From Terriglobia bacterium (lineage in GTDB: Bacteria > Acidobacteriota > Terriglobia > Terriglobales > Acidobacteriaceae): DNA of 64,000 nucleotides. Numbering within the stretch: the first letter of the stretch is position 1; the number at the start of each line of letters is the position of its first letter. The notes under the pieces are model-generated. The model was not told where the DNA came from and made no database searches. It was given only the letters and a program-made list of their open reading frames with translations. Where the stretch lies: the NCBI GenBank assembly GCA_020073565.1, contig JAIQEY010000006.1, positions 84,907 through 148,906 on the forward strand, written 5' to 3'. Shown here in pieces: positions 44,256-54,822 of the stretch. The translations under genes and the position numbers were made by a program.

Positions 44256-47200
44256 CTAGAAGTAGAACTTCAACGCTAACTGCATGATGCGGTGCCCGAA
44301 CTTGTTGGTCATGATGCCGGCCGTGCCGACGTTCGTGGGAAGCGCGCCGAAGTTCTCGTACCTAAGGTTCAGCGCCGCATCATTAGCTCCACTTCCGAAG
44401 AACGGGTTGACGTTCGTGAACCCGTAGAGTGGATGGTTCAGGAAGTTAAAGGCCTCCGCCCGGAATTGGAGGTTCTTCGACTCGCCCATCTTGAAGTTCT
44501 TGAAGAGGGTTAAGTCGCTGTTCATGAACTTGGGGCCGTGGATGTACGGAATCCGATAGGTTCCGTTGTTACCCGGTGTTGGCGACTGAAAACACGTAGC
44601 GTTGAAGAGCTGGTGCGCCGCAAGGTGGGCGGTGGGGTCGCAGACAACCAGAGGCACAGAAGTTTCGTCGGGCGTGCCCACGATGTAGCGGCCGCCGTTG
44701 TTGTTGCCGCCGTTCGTGCCGCCTAGAGCGCACTGCCCATATTGGAAGCATTGGCTACTGGGATTGGCAGAGTTGTAGACCCCGACCATGGCGATGTTGT
44801 AGCCCTGCGAGCTTTGCGTGAAGCTGCTGGGATAAGTAAACAGCGGCGCACCGGCGTCAAACTCGGTGATCCCGCTCAGCTGCCAGCCATCGAGCACTCC
44901 ATTCAGGACCGCATTGTTGCCCAGATGGCTCTTACTCACCGAGGGGAGATAGACGTTGTAAGAAATCTTGAGCGCCTGCGTACGGTCCCAGGGCAGAGGT
45001 CCGTAGGTGCGGCTCAGATCAAACGAGTTGGCGGAGTTATTGCCAAGTACCTTACTGAAAGTGTAAGTGACCCAGTAGTTGATTCGGCCCTTCGCTCGCG
45101 ACGCGGTCAGCTGAAACGAATTGTAATTGGATTTCAGCGCGTGGGCCGCCGGGTAGATTCCTGCGATGTTGGGATACAGGCGATAGGGATTGTACTGCTC
45201 CATCCATTGTCCGGGCCAATCCACGCCGGTTTCTGTGCCTTGCGCTACCGGGTTGATATTGGGCCAGCCGACCATGTACTTGCTGCGATTGCCGACGTAG
45301 GCGAGGGAGACCAGTGTGCCGCTCGGGATTTGCTGCTGGACGGTGAGGTTGTAGGAGTAGGTGCGGGGCATCTTATCGTCAGTGGCCACAGCGACGCTCG
45401 GCCAAGGCAAAGCCGCACCCTGGGTATAACTGCTGAGCTGCGACAAATACAGACCTCCGCCCGGCGAGAAATAGTTAAAGGATTGCAGGGGAGGATTCTG
45501 CACCAGCTTAAAGCCGGCTGAGATTCCTTCATCGCGGAAGAAGTTGGTGCCGAACCCGCCGCGAATAACCGTGTTGCCCTTGCCGAACACGTCCCAGGCA
45601 AAACCCGCTGAAGGCGCAAGTTGCCAACCCACCGGCTTGTAGCCAGACAATGGAACGCTGGGATTGTTTGCATGGGTTTCAATGCCCGTGTACGCCGCGA
45701 TGCCGGCAGTGGGGTCGTACTTTGAAGGATCGAAGATGGCGATGTTCCCCTGCTTGTTGTACCACCAGCCGAGGTGGTTAATCCGCGTGCCGTAGTTCAG
45801 GGTTAGGTGGCGACCAATCTTCCAATTGTCGAGCGCGTAGAAATCGTACTCGTTCGCGGCAAAATCGAGATTCAACGTCGGCGTCCCCTGGGAGAACATG
45901 GAGACGTGGCCCAGGAGCAGATCAGCGTAGGCATTGCCGGTAAGCGAGTTCCAGGAAGCCAGCGTGATCGCGCCCTGGTCGAGGTAGGTGTTGTCCCCGG
46001 TGCGCTGCGTCCAGGTTTCCCGGCTCCAATAGAATCCCGCCTTGAGGAGGTGGGTGTGAAGGACTTTTGCCAAGTTCTCCGAGATGGTGTACGTCCACTT
46101 CGGGGAGTTCTGGTTGGGGATGACGCCGCCTTCGTTGAAGAAATCGGCGACACCCGTGGAGGCGACATCGCCATCGACATTAGGGATGACATCGAGCCCG
46201 TTGTTATAAACGCCGTAGTAGGGGTATCCCAATTTCAAGGCAGAAACGGCGGCAGGATCCGTCAGGTAGTTGCGGTAGAACAAGTGGCTGGCGGTGAAGT
46301 TGACTTCGTTGGTCAGAGTCGACGAAAAAGCGCGAGTGAAGTTCGTCGCCACCGAGTGCGAACTGTTCGAGCCGGCCACGTTGCCGGGATACGGATTTGT
46401 CGGCCAGGATTGCCACAACCCGTAGGGGAAGGGATAAGTCTCGCCTTCGTGATTGTAGCGAACCGAGAGATGGTCATTTGCGGTCGCGGCATAGTCGAGC
46501 TTCACTAATTGCTGCGCTCGCGGCTGCTGGTTCACGATATCGGTGATGTAGTTGTAGCCGCCATTCGTGGCTGGGTCGGCGTTGGGCGTGGGCAAATGGT
46601 AGAGGCTCATGAGAACCTGTCCGCCTGGGTCAATCGCCGTTGACAGGATTTTTCCGGTAGTTGCTTGGTCGCAGTAGCTTGGCAGGCTCCCAGGCGTCCC
46701 TTGGCAGACCGGGGTCCCGGTGATCCCGGCCAGGCTTGCAAGACCGGGATCGCTAAAGTTGCCCGTGCGCATGTCAGCCGTGGGAACCACGGTCTTCTTC
46801 ACGCCCAGATCCACGCCCTGACGCATCCATTCGAATCCGGCAAAAAAGAACAGCTTGTCGCGATTCTTATTGAACTCAGTTCCCGGAATGATCACGGGAC
46901 CGCCGATATTAAAGCCAGGGTATTGATAGCGACTGGATGGTCTGGCTACGCCGTTAGCGTTGGCCTGCCAGTCGTTGGCGTTCATGCTGCCGTCGCGAAT
47001 ACTGTAATAAGCCTCGCCATGAAAGTTTTTGGTACCGGACTTGGTGATGGTTTCCATCACGGTGGGTCCGTTGGGATTCTCCGCTGAGTAACTGGCGGTC
47101 TCGACCTTGACCTCCTGAATCATCTCGAAGTTCGGCGTCACTGCAGCGCCGCCGTTGAAGCCAGGATCAACGACATTGCCGCCGTCGCTGACTACTGCCA

Positions 47201-47810
47201 ACTGGTCGAAACGGGTTCCGTTCACAGTGTAGGCGCCCGCCCCTCCGTTGAATGCCGCCGTCTCACCCGTGTACACGCCATTCCAACCGCCGCTGTTTTG
47301 TGCGCCGGGCAGAATCTTCAAAAGTTCGACAGCGTTGCGGCCGATGATGGCAAGATTGTCGACTTGCTTGGCGGTTATCGTGTAGGAGACATCGCCCGAG
47401 CTGACAGGAATAATCTCGGTTGGCGTTCCGGTGACCTCGACGGTCGCGGCGGTTCCGGCAACTTTGAGTGCGATCTGCTTCAAGTCAATCTGATCATTGA
47501 TGTGCAGTACGATTCCGCTGTTCGCGAAGGGAGTGAACCCCTTGGCTTCCACTCTGAGGTCGTACGTTCCCGCGGGGATGCCGATCAGGGAGAAGAAGCC
47601 TGCGGAGTTGCTCGCGGTTTCACGAGCAGTGTTGGTGGCTTGCAGAATGAGACGCACCTTGGCGCCGGACACCACGGCCCCGGACGAATCGTAGACTGTG
47701 CCGGTCACCGTGCAGGTTCCGCTGCCTTGCGCAAGGGCGGCGGCGGCCCACAACAGCAGAGTTGCGGAAACAAGACCAGAGACTGCTTTCTTCATCCATG
47801 TGTGACCCAT
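44256..47810 (-). CDS. Oar-like TonB-dependent receptor with carboxypeptidase-regulatory domain
   Basis: The 1184-residue outer-membrane receptor has a signal peptide (VSGLVSATLLLWAAAALAQ) and a CarboxypepD_reg domain (about residues 30-112, CTVTGTVYDSSGAVVSGAKVRL). A plug region follows, with VSYTITAKQVDNLAIIGRNAVELLKILPG, EVKVETASYSAENPNGPTVMETITKSG and NFHGEAYYSIRDG. The long barrel ends in QLALKFYF. I chose ATG 47810, with GAGG 6 nt upstream; ATG 47795 is possible. It is divergent from the GH35 gene with 324 nt between. With GH35, GH53 and the sensor pair downstream, uptake of galactan fragments is a likely role (inference). Confidence 0.92.
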   Translation of the reverse strand: MGHTWMKKAVSGLVSATLLLWAAAALAQGSGTCTVTGTVYDSSGAVVSGAKVRLILQATNTARETASNSAGFFSLIGIPAGTYDLRVEAKGFTPFANSGIVLHINDQIDLKQIALKVAGTAATVEVTGTPTEIIPVSSGDVSYTITAKQVDNLAIIGRNAVELLKILPGAQNSGGWNGVYTGETAAFNGGAGAYTVNGTRFDQLAVVSDGGNVVDPGFNGGAAVTPNFEMIQEVKVETASYSAENPNGPTVMETITKSGTKNFHGEAYYSIRDGSMNANDWQANANGVARPSSRYQYPGFNIGGPVIIPGTEFNKNRDKLFFFAGFEWMRQGVDLGVKKTVVPTADMRTGNFSDPGLASLAGITGTPVCQGTPGSLPSYCDQATTGKILSTAIDPGGQVLMSLYHLPTPNADPATNGGYNYITDIVNQQPRAQQLVKLDYAATANDHLSVRYNHEGETYPFPYGLWQSWPTNPYPGNVAGSNSSHSVATNFTRAFSSTLTNEVNFTASHLFYRNYLTDPAAVSALKLGYPYYGVYNNGLDVIPNVDGDVASTGVADFFNEGGVIPNQNSPKWTYTISENLAKVLHTHLLKAGFYWSRETWTQRTGDNTYLDQGAITLASWNSLTGNAYADLLLGHVSMFSQGTPTLNLDFAANEYDFYALDNWKIGRHLTLNYGTRINHLGWWYNKQGNIAIFDPSKYDPTAGIAAYTGIETHANNPSVPLSGYKPVGWQLAPSAGFAWDVFGKGNTVIRGGFGTNFFRDEGISAGFKLVQNPPLQSFNYFSPGGGLYLSQLSSYTQGAALPWPSVAVATDDKMPRTYSYNLTVQQQIPSGTLVSLAYVGNRSKYMVGWPNINPVAQGTETGVDWPGQWMEQYNPYRLYPNIAGIYPAAHALKSNYNSFQLTASRAKGRINYWVTYTFSKVLGNNSANSFDLSRTYGPLPWDRTQALKISYNVYLPSVSKSHLGNNAVLNGVLDGWQLSGITEFDAGAPLFTYPSSFTQSSQGYNIAMVGVYNSANPSSQCFQYGQCALGGTNGGNNNGGRYIVGTPDETSVPLVVCDPTAHLAAHQLFNATCFQSPTPGNNGTYRIPYIHGPKFMNSDLTLFKNFKMGESKNLQFRAEAFNFLNHPLYGFTNVNPFFGSGANDAALNLRYENFGALPTNVGTAGIMTNKFGHRIMQLALKFYF

Positions 47811-48134
47811 ATTCCACCTCGGAGCGTCGGGCTCCCTTCCAAACTGGGGAGTTGGCCAGAAGAGTCCACTCCTGACTCGCCGCTTGAAATCTACTCTCAG
47901 TTGGTGGATCGCGAATCCTACCAAAGTCGGATTGGAGATAATTTTCTATAGGCGGGTATCGAGAGAGGTACGAGAACGAGAATTCCAAAAAAACGTAGTT
48001 CTTCTTCCAATCCATGCCAACCGGCGCAGGGCGACGGATAATCTTGCCTTGATTCTCCCGTCTGCCAAGCAATCCAACTTTAGGCGGATTATGCTAGAGA
48101 AGCCAGGTGTTAGATTCATTGCGCAAGGATTGCC
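47811..48134. other. Divergent intergenic region between TonB receptor and GH35 gene
   Basis: This 324-nt gap should hold promoters for both genes. On the plus strand TATGCT (48090-48095) is a fair -10 element without a good -35. No AAGCGGTTT-type operator occurs here, so the LacI-type regulator is not expected to act on this pair. Confidence 0.4.
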
Positions 48135-50624
48135 ATGAATACCGAATTTGGGAGCGGCAACCTGGGTTGTTCTCTCAACGCGCATCTGCTGACACTCGTG
48201 ATCGCCCTGGTCATTCCCGGTTCAGCGCGCGACGTTCTAGCGCAGGAACAGCCGGTGGCATCGCCGATCGTGATCCAAGCAGGGGTGCCGGCTGAGCAGG
48301 TGCAACCGCTGCCGTTCTCTGCAGGCGGACGGTCCCGGGATGGTCACACCCTCTCGACGAACAACCGCTTTCTCATCCGCGATGGAGAACCCTGGTTTCC
48401 AGTGATGGGTGAGTTTCACTATTCACGCTATCCCGAGAGCGAGTGGGAAAAAGAGATTCTGAAAATGAAGGCGGGTGGGATTCAGATCGTCTCGACTTAT
48501 ATTTTCTGGATCCACCATGAAGAGATCGAAGGACAATTCGACTGGTCGGGACAGCGGAATCTACGCCGTTTTATTGAGTTGTGCAGACGGCATGGGATGT
48601 ACGTATGGATCCGTGTGGGACCTTGGGATCACGGCGAAGTGCGCAATGGGGGGCTTCCTGACTGGCTGATCCAGACAACCGCGACGCGAGAAAACAACCC
48701 CGTCTATCTCAAGCATGTTCGGCGCTTCTACGGTGAAATCTCCAAGGAGGTGCAGGGACTATTTTGGAAGGACGGCGGCCCCATCATTGGTGTGCAGTTG
48801 GAGAACGAATACAGCGCCCGCGGTCCAGGGAAGGGAGCCGAGCACATCCTGCGGTTACGGCAGCTGGCACGCGAGGAGGGACTCGACGCTCCTTTTTACA
48901 CTATCACGGGATGGGACAATGCAGTGATCCCGTCGCGCGACGTACTCCCATTGTTCGGTGGCTACGCCGACGGTTTCTGGTGGCGCAACTTAAATGATCT
49001 TCCCCCAACCCCAAACTACTTCTTCACGCGAGTTCGCTGCGAGGAAAATGTCGGAGACGATCTCCACTCCAAGCGTCCAGACATCGATGCCGTCGACGTG
49101 GGCTATCCATACCTGACGGCTGAGATGGGAGGGGGAATGGAAGTGGCGTATCACCGCAGGCCGCTGGTGAGCGCGGACGACACGGCGGCCATGGAGGTCG
49201 TGAAGCTTGGATCGGGCGTGACGCTGTATGGCTACTACATGTTCCATGGCGGCACGAATCCGGATGGCAAGAAAACAACATTGCAGGAGTCGCAGGCCAC
49301 GGGCTATCCAAATGACTTGCCGGTGAAGTCGTATGACTTTCAGGCTCCGCTCGGCGAATTCGGCCAGATGCACTCGTCCTACCGCGTTCTTAAGACCTTA
49401 CACCTGTTCCTGAGTGACTTCGGCACAAGTCTCGCGCCCATGACCTCGTATTTTCCTGATCGCCTGCCCGAGAGTAAGCAAGACACCTGGACCCCGCGCG
49501 TCGCGGCACGGCTTGAAAACGATCACGGGTTTATCTTTCTCAACAACCACGAACGGGCCCACCGTCTGCCGGAGCGGCAGAATCTTCAAGTCGAGCTCCA
49601 GCTGCGATCTGGCGTTCTGACGGTGCCTCGTAATCCGATCAATATCCCCAGTGACGCGTACACCATCTGGCCGGTGAATCTCGACATTGGGGGGACGTTG
49701 CTCCGGTATTCGACCGCGCAGCTACTGTGCAAATTAAGCGATCCGCAGACCTATGTGTTCTTTGCGTGGCCCGGGATTTCGCCGGAGTTTGCGTTCGCAG
49801 AGAAGGAGGGCGCGTCGATCGAGAGTCTGGGCGGACAAGTCAGGCGGGAGGGAGGAATCGTCTACGTGAACCGGATCGAGCCAGGGACACAGATTGCCAT
49901 GCGGGTGCGCAGTCGCAACGGCGCCAGTGTGAACATTCTGGTTCTATCGCGAGAGCAGGCCTTGAATATCTGGAAGGCAACGCTTGCAGGAAAAGAGCGG
50001 ATGATCCTGTCTCCTGCGGAACTGCATTTTGATCGCGATCTGATTCATCTCCGGGCGCAGGATCCTGCACAGTTGAAGATTGGTTTTCTGCCGGCGTTGG
50101 GTGCTCCTCTGCCTGGTCTTGCCCGCGATGACAATGACGACGGTGTTTTTCAGGAGTACAGCGCACGCCTGCAGCCAGTTTCGAGCGTTGCCAAAGTCCA
50201 GAGACTGCAGGATGTGAATGGAGATCCATCTCTGAAGATGGGGAAGGAAGTGGCCGTGGCTCCGGATGATGCTGCCTTTGACACAGCGGCGAGCTGGACG
50301 ATTGCTGTGCCGAAGGTGGAGCCAGGCGCTGCCGGGGTTTTTCTGCGAATCGCTTACGAAGGGGATGTGGCGCGTCTATACGCGAACGGAAAGCTGCTCA
50401 CCGACAACTTTTACAATGGCACTCCCTGGCTGATCGGATTGGATCGAGTTCCCATCCAGCAGTGGGACAAGCTGGAATTAAGGATCCTGCCACTGCGAGA
50501 GCATGCGCCGATCTACCTGCCCGAGAAAGCCTGGCCGGCGTTTCCTGCGGGCGGCCAGGTGGTCAGACTAGTCGACGTGCAGGTTCTGCCAGAATACGAA
50601 GTGGTTGTGAACGCGCAACCCTGA
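48135..50624 (+). CDS. Secreted GH35 beta-galactosidase
   Basis: The 829-residue exported enzyme should remove terminal beta-galactose. After a signal peptide (LLTLVIALVIPGSARDVLAQ) comes the GH35 barrel: FPVMGEFHYSRYPESEWEKEILKMKAGGIQIVSTYIFWIHHE, VWIRVGPWDHGEVRNGGLPDWL, the acid/base glutamate in GPIIGVQLENEYSA (about residue 227), and the nucleophile in LTAEMGGGMEVAYHRR (about 333). YGYYMFHGGTNPDG then follows. The C-terminal half has jelly-roll domains, with a final galactose-binding-like domain (YEGDVARLYANGKLLTDNFYNG). The next gene is a GH53 galactanase 31 nt downstream on the same strand. Confidence 0.93.
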   Translation: MNTEFGSGNLGCSLNAHLLTLVIALVIPGSARDVLAQEQPVASPIVIQAGVPAEQVQPLPFSAGGRSRDGHTLSTNNRFLIRDGEPWFPVMGEFHYSRYPESEWEKEILKMKAGGIQIVSTYIFWIHHEEIEGQFDWSGQRNLRRFIELCRRHGMYVWIRVGPWDHGEVRNGGLPDWLIQTTATRENNPVYLKHVRRFYGEISKEVQGLFWKDGGPIIGVQLENEYSARGPGKGAEHILRLRQLAREEGLDAPFYTITGWDNAVIPSRDVLPLFGGYADGFWWRNLNDLPPTPNYFFTRVRCEENVGDDLHSKRPDIDAVDVGYPYLTAEMGGGMEVAYHRRPLVSADDTAAMEVVKLGSGVTLYGYYMFHGGTNPDGKKTTLQESQATGYPNDLPVKSYDFQAPLGEFGQMHSSYRVLKTLHLFLSDFGTSLAPMTSYFPDRLPESKQDTWTPRVAARLENDHGFIFLNNHERAHRLPERQNLQVELQLRSGVLTVPRNPINIPSDAYTIWPVNLDIGGTLLRYSTAQLLCKLSDPQTYVFFAWPGISPEFAFAEKEGASIESLGGQVRREGGIVYVNRIEPGTQIAMRVRSRNGASVNILVLSREQALNIWKATLAGKERMILSPAELHFDRDLIHLRAQDPAQLKIGFLPALGAPLPGLARDDNDDGVFQEYSARLQPVSSVAKVQRLQDVNGDPSLKMGKEVAVAPDDAAFDTAASWTIAVPKVEPGAAGVFLRIAYEGDVARLYANGKLLTDNFYNGTPWLIGLDRVPIQQWDKLELRILPLREHAPIYLPEKAWPAFPAGGQVVRLVDVQVLPEYEVVVNAQP

Positions 50625-50655
50625 GGGCGCAACGCTGAGGCGAAGAAGCTGCCGA

Positions 50656-51699
50656 GTGAGAATGGGGAAAATCGCTCGGGTTGTCGTGTGTATCGCCGGT
50701 CTGCTCTCCTCGTGCCTTGACCTTGCAGCTTCCGACTACGCGATCGGCGCCGATGTTTCCTTCCTGCGAGCCGCGGAGAAGGGCGGCAAAGTCTTCAAAG
50801 ACTCGGGCCAAGCGAAACCAGGCCTGGCGATCCTCAAGGATCACGGGTATACGTGGGTGCGGCTGCGGCTGTTTCACACGCCCACGGATCTGCCCAACAA
50901 CCTCGAGTACACCCTTGCATCCGCAAAGGCCGCGAAGGAACTCGGCTTCCACATCTTGCTCGATTTCCACTACTCCGACACGTGGGCGGATCCCGCGAAA
51001 CAATTCACCCCGAAAGCCTGGGAACGGCTGTCGTCGCATGCGAAATTGAAAAGCGCTGTGTTCGAGTACTCGAAGGCGACTATTGCGGCTTTCAAGGCTG
51101 CTGGCGTACTTCCAGACATGGTGCAGATCGGCAATGAAGTGATCAGTGGCATGCTGTGGCCCGACGGCCGCTTGCCGGATAATTGGGACAATTTTGCGGA
51201 TCTGATCCAGGCCGGAATTGCGGGTGTCGAGGCGGGCGCGGGGGACGGTCCGCGGCCGCGAATCATGATCCATATTGATCGCGGCGGGGACCGGGATGGG
51301 ACGCAGTTCTTTTTTGACAAACTGAAGTCCTACCAGGTGAAGTACGACGTGATCGGGCAATCCTATTACCCGTGGTGGCATGGCAGCGTGAGCGATCTCC
51401 GGAAAAACATGGCGTTCATGGCGCGGGAATATAAGAAAGAGATCATTGTGGTGGAGACTGCGTACAACTGGCAGCCATCTGAATACATCAAGAAGAAAGG
51501 GCCGTTCCCTGAAACCCCGGAAGGGCAGCGCGAATTCCTGGAAGAAGTGAACCGGGTGGTGCAGCAAACGCCGAACGGCTTGGGCAAAGGGATATTCTGG
51601 TGGGAGCCGGCGGTGACAGGACCTCTGGGAAGCCGCAGCTTTTTCGACGACAGTGGCAATGCGCTTCCGGTGGTTCGGGCTTTTGACAGTCTGAAGTGA
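50656..51699 (+). CDS. Secreted GH53 endo-beta-1,4-galactanase
   Basis: The 347-residue enzyme should cut beta-1,4-galactan side chains of pectin (type I arabinogalactan). A signal peptide (ARVVVCIAGLLSSCLDLAASDYA) is followed by IGADVSFL, YTWVRLRLFHTP, FHILLDFHYSDTWADPAKQ, the acid/base glutamate in DMVQIGNEVISGMLWP (about residue 160), and the nucleophile in IIVVETAYNWQP (about 267), then KGIFWWEPAV. The track start is GTG 50656; ATG 50662 two codons later is equally possible. It lies directly behind GH35, so endo- and exo-galactan enzymes are made together. Confidence 0.94.
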   Translation: MRMGKIARVVVCIAGLLSSCLDLAASDYAIGADVSFLRAAEKGGKVFKDSGQAKPGLAILKDHGYTWVRLRLFHTPTDLPNNLEYTLASAKAAKELGFHILLDFHYSDTWADPAKQFTPKAWERLSSHAKLKSAVFEYSKATIAAFKAAGVLPDMVQIGNEVISGMLWPDGRLPDNWDNFADLIQAGIAGVEAGAGDGPRPRIMIHIDRGGDRDGTQFFFDKLKSYQVKYDVIGQSYYPWWHGSVSDLRKNMAFMAREYKKEIIVVETAYNWQPSEYIKKKGPFPETPEGQREFLEEVNRVVQQTPNGLGKGIFWWEPAVTGPLGSRSFFDDSGNALPVVRAFDSLK

Positions 51700-51819
51700 T
51701 TCTGATCCATCTGGGAATGGCATGACCTTCAGCCTGTGCCGCAAACTGAAAAAGCAATCGGGGCTTCAGCCAGTGGGGGAAATCGGTCTACACTTCCTGT
51801 GGAACCGGTCGGCTGCCTC

Positions 51820-54800
51820 ATGCGTTCACCAACCATTCCGGCGGGAGTACACAAGCGGATCCGCACTGTAGTTGGCGGTGTGGTGCTGGTGCTCTCCGCT
51901 TCCCTGCTTTTTGCGTCCGCTGCTGACCGGCCCCTGGTCGCATACGCGGAACGCACCTGGCAGATGCAGGACGGGCTTCCCGAACAAATTGTCCAAGCGT
52001 TCGCACAGACCAGGGATCGATATCTTTGGATCGGAACCACCGGCGGGCTGCTGCGTTTCGACGGAGCTCGCTTCTCCCTCTACAACCGCGAGAACACGCC
52101 GGCATTCAGCGATAACAATATCTTCTGTTTGATGGTTTCGCAGGACAACACGCTGTGGATCGGAACCGAGGGAGGCGGACTGATTCAGTACCGGGATGGT
52201 GCGTTTCGTGCGTTCTCCAGCAAAGACGGGCTCACCAACAGCTTTGTCCGATCGGTGTACCAGGACAGCGCCGGTCGGATCTGGGTCGGAACAGACAACG
52301 GCCTGTTTCAGTTTCGTGGCGAACGGGTTGAACGCGTCGACGATTCGGCGACTGTGCCTCTCCTGGCGGTTCACGCCATCTATGAGGACCGTGGAGGCGG
52401 GTTGTGGGTGGGAGGCTCCCGGTTGGTACGGCTGAAAGAGAACTCCGTGGTCGAATACCACCTGGAGGGAGAGGCCAGCCAGAATCGCGTCAAATCGCTA
52501 CTCGAGACGGCGGACGGAGCGATCTGGGTCGGCACGGTTTCGGGCTTGCACCGAAAGGTGTTTGCGCAGGGGGTGACCTCACGCTTTGAAAAGGTACATG
52601 AGGTTGGTGGCACGGTCCGATTCCTGCGCCAGACTTCTGAAGGTGCGTTATGGATCGGAACCATTGGACACGGGCTCTACGTCTATCGAGACGGTGTGTT
52701 CTCAAAGATGACGGCGCCAGAACGCCTTCCGAGCAACACGGTGCTGAACCTGTTCGAAGATGTTGAGCAGAACATCTGGGTCGGAACGCAGGCCGGGATG
52801 CTGAGGTTGAGCAACACGCCGGTGCGAACGGTTGCGTTGCCGGATGCGTCGGACTCCGATGCCGAGACGGTGTACGAAGATCGAGGCGGAGATGTATGGG
52901 TCGCGGCGGCGGACTTGTTTCGCTATCGCGACGGAAAGGCCACTCAGTACCGGTTTCCAGGTATTTCCGGGGTCAGGATTCGCAACGTTTTCCGCGATCA
53001 GGAGGGGGCTCTTTGGGCGGGGACGGAGGGCCGCGGAGTGTACCGCCAAGTCGGCGAACGGCTCTTTCACTACACGACCAAGGAGGGGTTGGTTAATAAC
53101 TTTATTCGCGCGTTCCTGGCAAGCCGCGACGGTAGCGTCTGGATCGCAACCGATGAAGGAGTAAGTCGCTGGCGCACTGGCACGTTTACGAATTTTCAGA
53201 TATCGGACGGGCTTTGCTACTTCAGCACGCGCTCGTTGCTCGAAGACCGCAACGGTGATCTCTGGATCGGCACGGACCGAGGAGTGAGCCGGCTGCACAA
53301 TGAGCGATTTCAGAATGACGTCGTCACGGCTGCCCTGCAGCACGAGAAAGTTTGGGCCATACATCAGGACTCCGACGGAGGGTTGTGGTTCGGAACGCGC
53401 GCTGGCGGCTTGTACCGCTGGCGAGATGGCACGCTGAGCCACTACACGACCGCGCAGGGGCTTGCTAGTAACAGCATCTACGAACTGGTGGAGGATCAGC
53501 GGGGTAGGCTGTGGATCAGCGGCCCGAATGGGATTTCCGCAGTCAGTCGCCACGATCTGGATGCGGTCGCCGAACAGCGCGCCCGGCGTGTAAACCTAAC
53601 GCTGTATGGCATTTCGGAGGGACTGGAAACCATCCAGATGTGCGGGGGAGAGAAGCCCGCCGGTCTCCTCACCACGCGTGGAGAAGTTTGGTTCCCGAGC
53701 AGCAAGGGGCCGGTCCGCATGAGGGTTGACCAGCCCAAGCCTTCCGAGCAGGCGCCCGCGGTGATTGACCAGGTAGTGGCAGACGGGTTGCAGATTTCGC
53801 CCGCCGGTGGAGTCTCGCTTGGTCCGGATACAAAGAAGTTGGAACTACATTATGGCGTGGTGCTCTTGCGATCGCAGGAACGCGTTGAGTTCCGATACAG
53901 GCTGGATGAGTTCGACAAGGACTGGAGCGATGCCTCCGCCGACCGCGTTGCCTACTACACGAATCTTCCCGCTGGTCGCTATCGGTTCCGGGTGGCGGCG
54001 TTCGAGATGAACAATCCGGAACAGATCGCCGAAGCTTCCCTCGAAATCGTGCAGCGTCCTCATTTTTATCGGACTATGTGGTTTCTAAGCTGCTGCATTC
54101 TTGCCCTGGCGGGAGCGGCTTGGACGGTTCACGAGTTCCGGCTTCGTCAGTTGGGGGCGCGCTTCCAGGCGGTACTCGGGGAACGTAACCGGTTAGCGAG
54201 GGAAATGCACGATACGCTGATCCAAGGATGCGCCAGCGTGTCGGCGCTTTTGGAAGCTCATTCCAGCCTCGGTCCGACGGAGGCGGATGCACAGCAGGAT
54301 CTGCTGAACTGCGCGCGGACGCAATTGCGGACGACTATTAATGAGGCGCGGGAGGCGGTATGGAACCTGCGCCAGAAGTCGCCGCCGGCCGAGGATCTCG
54401 GCACGTTACTGCGCAGAATGACGGAGCAAGTCAGCCAGGAATTCGCGGTGAATGTTGAGTGTCACGTTTCTGGTAAGCCGTTCGATTTTGAGCAGGCCAC
54501 TATCCATGAACTGCTGATGGTGGTGCGCGAAGCCATCTACAACGCGGTCCGCCACGGCCGATCCAGCAAGGTACAGGTGGAAGTCCAGTTTGACGCTGAC
54601 CGATGCGACGTGAAGATTCGCGACGATGGCGCGGGATTTGATCCCCAGTCGGTGTCTTCCTTGCCGGCGGGGCACTACGGTCTGGTTGGGATGAAGGAAA
54701 GGATTACGCGGGTAGGGGGCGAACTGACGTTGAACAGCCGGCCGGGCGGGGGCGCGGAGGTCACCTTCCACATTCCACGTGGCCCCTTTGTTCCCTCCGA

Positions 54801-54822
54801 TGACATCGAGGTGATGCGGTGA
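51820..54822 (+). CDS. Periplasmic-propeller sensor histidine kinase (Reg_prop/Y_Y_Y, HisKA_3)
   Basis: The protein of about 1000 residues resembles Bacteroidota hybrid-type carbohydrate sensors. A signal/anchor helix (VVGGVVLVLSASLLFASA) precedes about a dozen Reg_prop blades, with repeated LWIGTxGGLLRF, IWVGTDNGLFQF and LWIGTDRGVSRL. A Y_Y_Y domain (about residues 670-745, LPAGRYRFRVAAFEM) and one membrane helix (about 754-775) follow. The HisKA_3 helix has the phospho-accepting His in RLAREMHDTLIQGC (about 797). The ATPase domain has VREAIYNAVRHG, RDDGAGFDP and HYGLVGMKERI. I prefer ATG 51820 to the GTG at 51736. Its end overlaps the LuxR-type regulator by 4 nt. Its place behind GH35/GH53 suggests sensing of galactan products. 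Confidence 0.92.
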   Translation: MRSPTIPAGVHKRIRTVVGGVVLVLSASLLFASAADRPLVAYAERTWQMQDGLPEQIVQAFAQTRDRYLWIGTTGGLLRFDGARFSLYNRENTPAFSDNNIFCLMVSQDNTLWIGTEGGGLIQYRDGAFRAFSSKDGLTNSFVRSVYQDSAGRIWVGTDNGLFQFRGERVERVDDSATVPLLAVHAIYEDRGGGLWVGGSRLVRLKENSVVEYHLEGEASQNRVKSLLETADGAIWVGTVSGLHRKVFAQGVTSRFEKVHEVGGTVRFLRQTSEGALWIGTIGHGLYVYRDGVFSKMTAPERLPSNTVLNLFEDVEQNIWVGTQAGMLRLSNTPVRTVALPDASDSDAETVYEDRGGDVWVAAADLFRYRDGKATQYRFPGISGVRIRNVFRDQEGALWAGTEGRGVYRQVGERLFHYTTKEGLVNNFIRAFLASRDGSVWIATDEGVSRWRTGTFTNFQISDGLCYFSTRSLLEDRNGDLWIGTDRGVSRLHNERFQNDVVTAALQHEKVWAIHQDSDGGLWFGTRAGGLYRWRDGTLSHYTTAQGLASNSIYELVEDQRGRLWISGPNGISAVSRHDLDAVAEQRARRVNLTLYGISEGLETIQMCGGEKPAGLLTTRGEVWFPSSKGPVRMRVDQPKPSEQAPAVIDQVVADGLQISPAGGVSLGPDTKKLELHYGVVLLRSQERVEFRYRLDEFDKDWSDASADRVAYYTNLPAGRYRFRVAAFEMNNPEQIAEASLEIVQRPHFYRTMWFLSCCILALAGAAWTVHEFRLRQLGARFQAVLGERNRLAREMHDTLIQGCASVSALLEAHSSLGPTEADAQQDLLNCARTQLRTTINEAREAVWNLRQKSPPAEDLGTLLRRMTEQVSQEFAVNVECHVSGKPFDFEQATIHELLMVVREAIYNAVRHGRSSKVQVEVQFDADRCDVKIRDDGAGFDPQSVSSLPAGHYGLVGMKERITRVGGELTLNSRPGGGAEVTFHIPRGPFVPSDDIEVMR

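Noticed and set aside
50563-51744. 393-codon minus-strand ORF
   Set aside because: Antisense shadow of the GH53 gene, whose catalytic motifs are clear on the plus strand.
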